6,580 nucleotides of DNA from Solobacterium sp. Lineage in GTDB: Bacteria > Bacillota_I > Bacilli_A > Erysipelotrichales > Erysipelotrichaceae. Position 1 is the first letter of the stretch. Each line of letters starts with the position of its first letter. Of the stretch, positions 1 to 6,580 are shown piece by piece. Position numbers and translations under genes: made by a program. Under the pieces are notes generated by a model. The model worked only from the letters and a program-made list of their open reading frames with translations, did no database searches and had not been told where the DNA came from. The stretch lies in the NCBI GenBank assembly GCA_016280695.1, contig JAEEHG010000284.1:1-6580 (forward strand), in the 5' to 3' direction.

Positions 1-2768
1 GTTCACAGCATTGAGGAAGCAGTCGCTTTCGGTGACCGGCAGGGTTACCCGCTGGTTGTCAGACCGGCGTATACACTCGGCGGCACCGGCGGCGGCTTTG
101 CCCACAATGAAGAAGAACTGCGCCATATTACAGACACCGGCCTGAAGATGTCCCCGGTGCATCAGTGCCTGATTGAACAGTCGATTGCCGGCTATAAGGA
201 AATCGAGTACGAAGTCATGCGTGACGCCAAGGACAATGCCATCACGATCTGCAGCATGGAAAACGTGGATCCGGTCGGCATCCATACCGGTGACTCCATC
301 GTCGTGGCGCCGGTGCAGACCCTGACGGACTATGAAAACCACATGCTGGCCGGGGTTGCCCTGAAAATCATCCGGGCCCTGCGGATCTGCGGCGGCTGCA
401 ACGTCCAGCTTGCCCTGCACCCGAAGAGCTTCAAGTACTATGTCATTGAAGTCAATCCGCGGGTCTCGCGTTCCTCGGCGCTGGCATCCAAGGCCACCGG
501 CTATCCGATTGCCCGGGTTTCCGCCAAGCTGGCTGTCGGCCTGACTCTGGATGAAATCCTCAATCCGGTCACGAAGACAACCTACGCCTGCTTCGAGCCT
601 TCGGTAGATTACATTGTCACGAAGTTCCCGCGCATGCCGTTTGACAAGTTCCCGAATGCCGACCGGCAGCTGGGCACACAGATGAAAGCCACCGGAGAAG
701 TCATGTCCATCGGCCGCACATTTGAGGAATCTTTCCTGAAATCCGTCCGCTCGCTGGAAACGAAAGTGGATCACATCGAACGGAAAGAACTGACGGAAGC
801 GACGAAGGAAGAACTGTATCAGAAGATCAAGGGGCGGGACGACGAGCGTTTCTTTGCCCTGGCCGAGTGGCTGCGCCGCGGCTACGATGCCGATGAGATG
901 CAGAAGATCACGAACATTGACCGCTTCTACTTCGACCGGCTGTACCGGATCCTGGAAGTGGAAGACCTGGTCAGGAAACACCGCTGCAGCCTGGATGTGC
1001 TGCGGCTGGCCAAGCAGACCGGCTTCTCCGACGCCTGGATCAGCCGGCAGTGGCAGATCAGCGAACAGGCTCTGTATGACCTGCGCCGGCAGGAAGGCAT
1101 CGTGCCGGTCTACAAGATGGTGGATACCTGCGCCGGAGAATACCCGAGTGAAACACCGTATCTGTATTCGGCTTATGAGCAGGAAAACGAATCCATTCCC
1201 AGTGACCGGCAGAAGGTCATCGTGCTCGGCTCCGGTCCGATCCGGATCGGCCAGGGGGTGGAGTTTGACTATGCTACGGTGCACTGTGTCAAGACCCTGC
1301 ATGAGGAAGGCTATGAGGCCATTATCATCAACAACAACCCGGAGACCGTGTCCACGGACTTCTCTATTTCCGATAAGCTGTATTTCGAGCCGCTGACCAC
1401 GGAGGATGTCATGCACATCGTTGATCTGGAACAGCCGCTGGGCGTCATTGTCCAGTTCGGCGGCCAGACAGCCATCAACCTGGCAGACAGCCTGGTCCGT
1501 CATGGTGTCAGGATCCTCGGCACCAGCCTGGAAAACATCAACGCGGCGGAAGACCGGCATGAATTCGAAACGATGCTGGATGAACTGCATATCCCGCAGC
1601 CGGAAGGCGCGACAGCGGTCACGGTGGAACGGGCGGCGGAGATTGCCGGTGAAATCGGCTATCCGGTACTGGTCAGACCGAGCTACGTGCTGGGCGGCCG
1701 GGCCATGGAAATTGTCCATAACGAAGAAGAACTGCGGATCTATATGGCAACTGCCGTCAAGGAAATCAGCCATGATTCGCCGATCCTGATTGACCGGTAC
1801 ATTCTCGGCCGGGAACTGGAAATCGACGCGGTCGCCGACGGCGAAAATGTCTATATCCCGGGCATCATGGAACATATCGAAAGGGCCGGTATCCACTCCG
1901 GTGACTCGATTTCGGTCTATCCGACCCAGACGGTATCGGAGGAAGTCCGGCAGACAATCATCGACTATGCCGTACGGATCGGCAAGGGTTTCCGGTTCAT
2001 CGGCCTGTACAATATCCAGTTCATTGTGGACCATAACGAAAAGGTCTATGTTCTGGAAGTCAACCCGCGCAGCTCCCGGACCGTACCGTTCCTGTCAAAG
2101 ATCACAGGTATTCCAATGTGCCAGGCAGCGACCCGGGCAATCCTCGGCGAAAGCCTGATCGAGCAGGAGTATACCCCGGGTTATCATCCCGAAAAGCCCG
2201 GCCGGGTTTATGTCAAGGCGCCGGTATTCTCGTTTGCCAAGCTGCGCAGCGTCGACACTGTGCTGGGACCGGAGATGAAATCCACCGGTGAAGCCCTCGG
2301 GGCAGATGTCAGCCTGGAAAAGGCACTTTACAAGGCCCTGCAGGGTTCCGGCGTGCAGATCCCGCAGTACGGCAATGTCCTGTTCACGATTGCTGATGAG
2401 GACAAGCCGGCAGCGCTTGACCTGGCCAGAAGGTTCTATGCGATCGGCTATGGTCTCTACGCGACCGCGGGCACGGCTGCCTATCTGGAAGAAAACGGCC
2501 TGTTTGTACACCGGGCCGCCAAGATCAGCGAAGAAGGCAGCGACGAAACGGTTATCGATATTATCCAGCACGGCAAGGTCAGCTTCGTTGTCAACACCAT
2601 CGAATCCGGCAGCCACGGCTCCCGCAATGACGGTTTCCTGATCCGCCGGGTTTCGGCTGAGAACAACATCTCCTGCATGACCTCGCTGGATACTGCCGGA
2701 GCACTGCTCAAGGTGCTGGAAAGCAGAAGCTTTGCGATGGTCAGCATGAATGAGATGGAGGCGGAACG

Positions 2769-2772
<4 letters not shown>
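1..2772 (+). CDS. carB: Carbamoyl-phosphate synthase large subunit, 5'-truncated by the window edge
   Basis: This is the ATP-dependent synthetase subunit of carbamoyl-phosphate synthase. It combines bicarbonate, ammonia (channelled from the CarA glutaminase) and two ATP into carbamoyl phosphate for pyrimidines and arginine. The reading frame is open from base 1, and 923 residues are present. The first ATP-grasp domain is recognised by [12 protein letters not shown] (window residues 21-32), IHTGDS, and metal ligands Gln136, Glu150 and Asn152 in the VIEVNPR context. These line up with E. coli Gln285, Glu299 and Asn301, so about 149 N-terminal residues lie upstream. The oligomerisation region spans roughly residues 254-404. 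The second synthetase half begins at [15 protein letters not shown] (405), with [11 protein letters not shown] (559) and ligands Gln673, Glu686 and Asn688. The C-terminal MGS-like allosteric domain (about 782-923) keeps Lys802, Thr822, Thr825 and Lys841, equivalent to UMP-site residues of the E. coli enzyme. The ATG at 148 is internal, not the true start. The stop overlaps the pyrK start by 4 nt. Confidence 0.98.
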
Positions 2773-5099
<2,327 letters not shown>

Positions 5100-5100
<1 letters not shown>

Positions 5101-5762
5101 TGGAAGCCTACAAGCAAGAGTTTATAGAATTCCTGCTGGAATGCGGATCACTGAAATTCGGGGACTTCACCCTGAAAAGCGGCCGGAAATCACCGTTCTT
5201 TGTGAACCTGGGTTCCTTCGTGACCGGTTCCCAATTGCGCCGTCTGGCGGAATTCTATGCCCGGGCCATCCACGACCAATTCGGCCTGGAGTTCGATGTC
5301 CTTTTCGGGCCGGCCTACAAAGGCATCCCGCTGGCGGTTGCGACCACCATGGCCATGAACGAACTGTACGGCAAGGACTGCCGGTACTGCTCGAACCGCA
5401 AGGAAGTCAAGGATCATGGTGATGCGGGGATCCTGCTGGGCACCAAACTGCAGGACGGCGACCGGGTCATCATGATCGAAGATGTGACGACCTCCGGCAA
5501 ATCCATGGAGGAAACCGTACCGATTGTGCGGGCCCAGGCGGATGTGACCATCGCCGGCCTGATGGTATCCCTGAACCGCAGCGAAAAGGGCAAGGGGAAC
5601 AAGACGGCTCTGAAGGAAGTTGCGGAACTGTACGGCTTCCCGACAGCGGCGATCGTTTCCATGCCGGAAGTGATCGAATACCTGCAGGAGAAGGGGCAGC
5701 TGGACCAGGAACTCAAAGCCCGGCTCGATGCCTATTACGGCCTGTACGGGGCAACGGAATAA
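5100..5762 (+). CDS. pyrE: Orotate phosphoribosyltransferase
   Basis: PyrE joins orotate and PRPP to give OMP and pyrophosphate, the step before PyrF. The 220 residues show the type I phosphoribosyltransferase fold. The sequence has KSGRKSPFF (26-34), FGPAYKGIPLA (69-79) and the flexible catalytic loop RKEVKDHG (100-107) with Lys101, Lys104 and His106. The PRPP-binding motif is MIEDVTTSGKS (125-135). A C-terminal segment follows that is characteristic of the longer, E. coli-like PyrE group. Such proteins also occur in Clostridia and relatives, whereas Bacillus PyrE belongs to a different-looking group. The start shares its A with the pyrF TGA (TGATG) and is preceded by AGGGGG at 5084-5089, 10 nt upstream. 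It is the last gene of the operon: the TAA at 5760-5762 is followed 28 bases later by an intrinsic terminator. Confidence 0.97.
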
Positions 5763-5782
5763 TCTTTATCCATATTTCTATA

Positions 5783-5811
5783 TTTACGCGGATGCCGATC
5801 TGTGATATATT
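5783..5811 (+). promoter_or_regulatory. Candidate sigma-A promoter for rpsB, extended -10 type
   Basis: TTTACG at 5783-5788 (4 of 6 to TTGACA) is followed by a 17-nt spacer and TATATT at 5806-5811 (5 of 6 to TATAAT). A TGA directly before the -10 supplies the extended TGN element. The surroundings are strikingly AT-rich for this GC-rich window. Transcription would start near 5818, inside the right arm of the terminator, giving an rpsB leader of about 150 nt that cannot fold the terminator hairpin. This call rests on consensus matching only, and the A+T content may partly reflect the hairpin loop. Confidence 0.45.
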
Positions 5812-5831
5812 CAGATTCGGCATCTCTTTTT
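5791..5831 (+). terminator. Intrinsic terminator of the pyr operon
   Basis: The left arm GATGCCGATCTG (5791-5802) pairs with CAGATTCGGCATC (5812-5824), giving 12 base pairs with a single bulged base. The loop is 9 nt, TGATATATT. The stem is followed by TCTTTTT (5825-5831). It sits 28 bases after the pyrE stop and points the same way, as expected for the end of the operon. The reverse strand lacks a matching T-tract, so it should act mainly on + strand transcripts. Confidence 0.88.
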
Positions 5832-5893
5832 ATGCGCGTTTTGTCGTGCAGAGATGTACTTCTCACACAGTGGATTCACTGTCCCGTGCATGC

Positions 5894-5899
5894 GGAGGG
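5894..5899 (+). promoter_or_regulatory. Unassigned strong Shine-Dalgarno-like site in the rpsB leader
   Basis: GGAGGG, continuing as GGAGGGTGA to 5902, closely resembles the anti-Shine-Dalgarno complement GGAGGTGA. It lies about 70 nt too far upstream to serve rpsB. The nearest suitable start is the ATG at 5911, 8 to 12 nt away depending on which bases pair. That ATG opens a 20-codon frame ending on the rpsB start. Confidence 0.35.
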
Positions 5900-5910
5900 T
5901 GACCTGCCGT

Positions 5911-5973
5911 ATGTTGGCAGTGCCGGAAACTGTGGCGGAAAACAACGGAAAGCGAGGTAAAAGAAAAAAATGA
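5911..5973 (+). CDS. Possible 20-residue leader peptide overlapping the rpsB start
   Basis: This short ORF encodes [20 protein letters not shown] and ends with a TGA that overlaps the rpsB ATG as ATGA, the same junction used by three gene pairs in the upstream operon. The frame stays open upstream to an ATG at 5854 (39 residues in all), but that start lacks a ribosome binding site. The 5911 start has GGAGGG at 5894-5899 in front of it. The C-terminus is highly basic (six of the last eight residues are Lys or Arg), partly because it covers the A-rich tract before rpsB. No family is recognised. It could equally be chance, since a frame this short is expected now and then, and translation of it is unproven. 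Confidence 0.25.
   Translation: MLAVPETVAENNGKRGKRKK
5954..5958 (+). promoter_or_regulatory. Ribosome binding site of rpsB
   Basis: GAGGT lies 11 nt before the ATG at 5970, a slightly long spacing, and is followed by an A-rich stretch. It is the only Shine-Dalgarno-like sequence close enough to serve rpsB, and it supports 5970 over the in-frame ATGs at 5985 and 5994. Confidence 0.65.
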
Positions 5974-6580
5974 CTGTTGTTTCAATGAGGAAAATGCTCG
6001 AAAACGGCGTCCATTTCGGACACCAGACACGGAAGTGGAACCCGAAGTTCCGCCCGTACATCTACACAGCGAAGAATGGTGTCTATATCATCGACCTGGC
6101 CACAACCCAGGATCAGCTGGAAAAGGCTTACGCTGCTCTGAAGGATATCACTGAAAAGGGCGGCAAGGTCCTGTTCGTCGGTACAAAGAAGCAGGCACAG
6201 GCGCCGATCCTGGAAGAAGCCCTGCGTTCCGGCAGCTTCTATGTTAACCAGAGATGGCTGGGCGGCACCCTGACAAACTTCCGTACCATCCAGAAGTCCA
6301 TCAAGTCCCTGGTGGAAATCGAAGAGATGGAAAACAGCGGCACAATCAACGTCTATACAAAGAAGGAACAGTCCGTCCTGCTGAAGAAGAAGGAAAGACT
6401 GGACAACTTCCTGGGCGGCATCAAGGAAATGAAGAAGCTGCCGGACGCTGTATTTGTGGTTGACCCGATCGAGGAACACAACGCGGTTGCGGAAGCCCGC
6501 AAGCTGCACATTCCGGTATTCGCCCTGATCGACACAAACGCTGATCCGAATACAGTTGATTATCCGATCCCGGCAAACGA
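5970..6580 (+). CDS. rpsB: 30S ribosomal protein S2, 3'-truncated by the window edge
   Basis: S2 is a core protein of the small ribosomal subunit, positioned near the head-body junction and needed for S1 binding and mRNA handling where S1 is present. The first 203 residues are in the window, of roughly 240-260 in the family. The frame is still open at the last base. The N-terminus [20 protein letters not shown] aligns directly with Bacillus S2, which fixes the start at 5970. FVGTKKQAQ (69-77) and [13 protein letters not shown] (91-103) are hallmark S2 blocks. A charged, lysine/glutamate-rich helical hairpin (about 105-155) follows. The second signature region is at 159-193, ending [13 protein letters not shown]. 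It runs co-directionally with the pyr operon but is separated by a terminator, so it probably has its own promoter. In many bacteria tsf follows; that lies outside the window. Confidence 0.98.
   Translation, partial: MTVVSMRKMLENGVHFGHQTRKWNPKFRPYIYTAKNGVYIIDLATTQDQLEKAYAALKDITEKGGKVLFVGTKKQAQAPILEEALRSGSFYVNQRWLGGTLTNFRTIQKSIKSLVEIEEMENSGTINVYTKKEQSVLLKKKERLDNFLGGIKEMKKLPDAVFVVDPIEEHNAVAEARKLHIPVFALIDTNADPNTVDYPIPAN

Larger units (their letters stand above)
5832..5969 (+). promoter_or_regulatory. rpsB leader region with several small hairpins
   Basis: This stretch between the terminator and rpsB can form small inverted repeats. One is GTG-CA-GAGA (5846-5854) with TCTC-A-CAC (5861-5868). The second is a perfect ACAGTG-GATT-CACTGT (5867-5882), and the third is CTGCC (5904-5908) with GGCAG (5916-5920). 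The fourth is CAGT (5918-5921) with ACTG (5929-5932). The first and second share bases, as do the third and fourth, so they are alternatives. I do not recognise a named leader family. Autoregulation of rpsB by S2 is known in gamma-proteobacteria, and a comparable role here is inference only. Confidence 0.35.

Noticed and set aside
854..1396. Second-frame + strand ORF inside carB (180 codons)
   Set aside because: Its composition, rich in Arg, Ser, Trp and Cys, is typical of an out-of-frame reading of a GC-rich gene, and CarB is continuous through it.
2095..2616. Long open frame on the - strand within carB (173 codons)
   Set aside because: It lies wholly antisense to strongly conserved CarB sequence, has no recognisable motifs, and is explained by the G/C-biased wobble positions of carB that remove stops from the opposite strand.
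5841..5866. TTGTCG at 5841-5846 as an alternative -35 for rpsB
   Set aside because: No acceptable -10 hexamer lies 16-18 nt downstream; the sequence there is TCTCACACAG. The TTTACG/TATATT pair is clearly better.
5763..5969. PyrR-binding attenuator or another named riboswitch in the gap
   Set aside because: I see no recognisable PyrR binding-loop consensus or anti-terminator arrangement. The terminator follows pyrE and does not precede a pyr gene; any PyrR control would be expected upstream of the window.
5982..6509. Open frame on the - strand opposite rpsB (175 codons)
   Set aside because: It mirrors S2 codons, with leucine-rich and glutamine-rich stretches that are reverse complements of Lys, Glu and Gln codons. 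S2 on the + strand is unambiguous.

Overview
This window holds the 3' half of a de novo pyrimidine (UMP) biosynthesis operon followed by the start of a ribosomal protein gene, all on the + strand. In order: carB (5' end outside the window), pyrK, pyrD, pyrF, pyrE, then about 207 non-coding bases, then rpsB (3' end outside the window). Gene content and order match the distal part of the Bacillus-type pyr operon (carB-pyrK-pyrD-pyrF-pyrE). A class 1B dihydroorotate dehydrogenase with its PyrK electron-transfer subunit and a Bacillus-like S2 N-terminus also point to the Bacillota (Firmicutes). Wobble positions are mostly G or C, so this is a fairly GC-rich member. An Erysipelotrichia- or Clostridia-like gut lineage would fit, but I cannot assign a genus from this sequence.

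Layout. Bases 1-2772 encode the last 923 residues of the carbamoyl-phosphate synthase large subunit; about 149 N-terminal residues are missing. From there to 5762 there are no intergenic gaps. carB/pyrK, pyrK/pyrD and pyrD/pyrF each overlap by 4 nt (ATGA), and pyrF/pyrE share one base (TGATG). Each start has a purine-rich ribosome binding site inside the preceding gene, so the block is very probably one translationally coupled transcript. The operon start, where a PyrR-type attenuator would be expected, lies upstream of the window and cannot be assessed.

The 5763-5969 gap contains a good intrinsic terminator (5791-5831). A plausible sigma-A promoter has its extended -10 element in the terminator's loop. 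Beyond that is a leader of about 150 nt with several small, partly mutually exclusive hairpins and a weakly supported short ORF that ends with an ATGA overlap on the rpsB start. rpsB starts at 5970 and runs off the window.

Together, CarB makes carbamoyl phosphate, PyrD/PyrK oxidise dihydroorotate to orotate with electrons going to NAD+, PyrE adds the ribose phosphate, and PyrF decarboxylates OMP to UMP. In many bacteria rpsB is followed by tsf, pyrH (UMP kinase) and frr. If that holds here, the gene for the next step after UMP would lie just outside the window. The coding part is ordinary, and I do not see an undescribed biological system. The only places that repay a second look are in the pyrE-rpsB gap.
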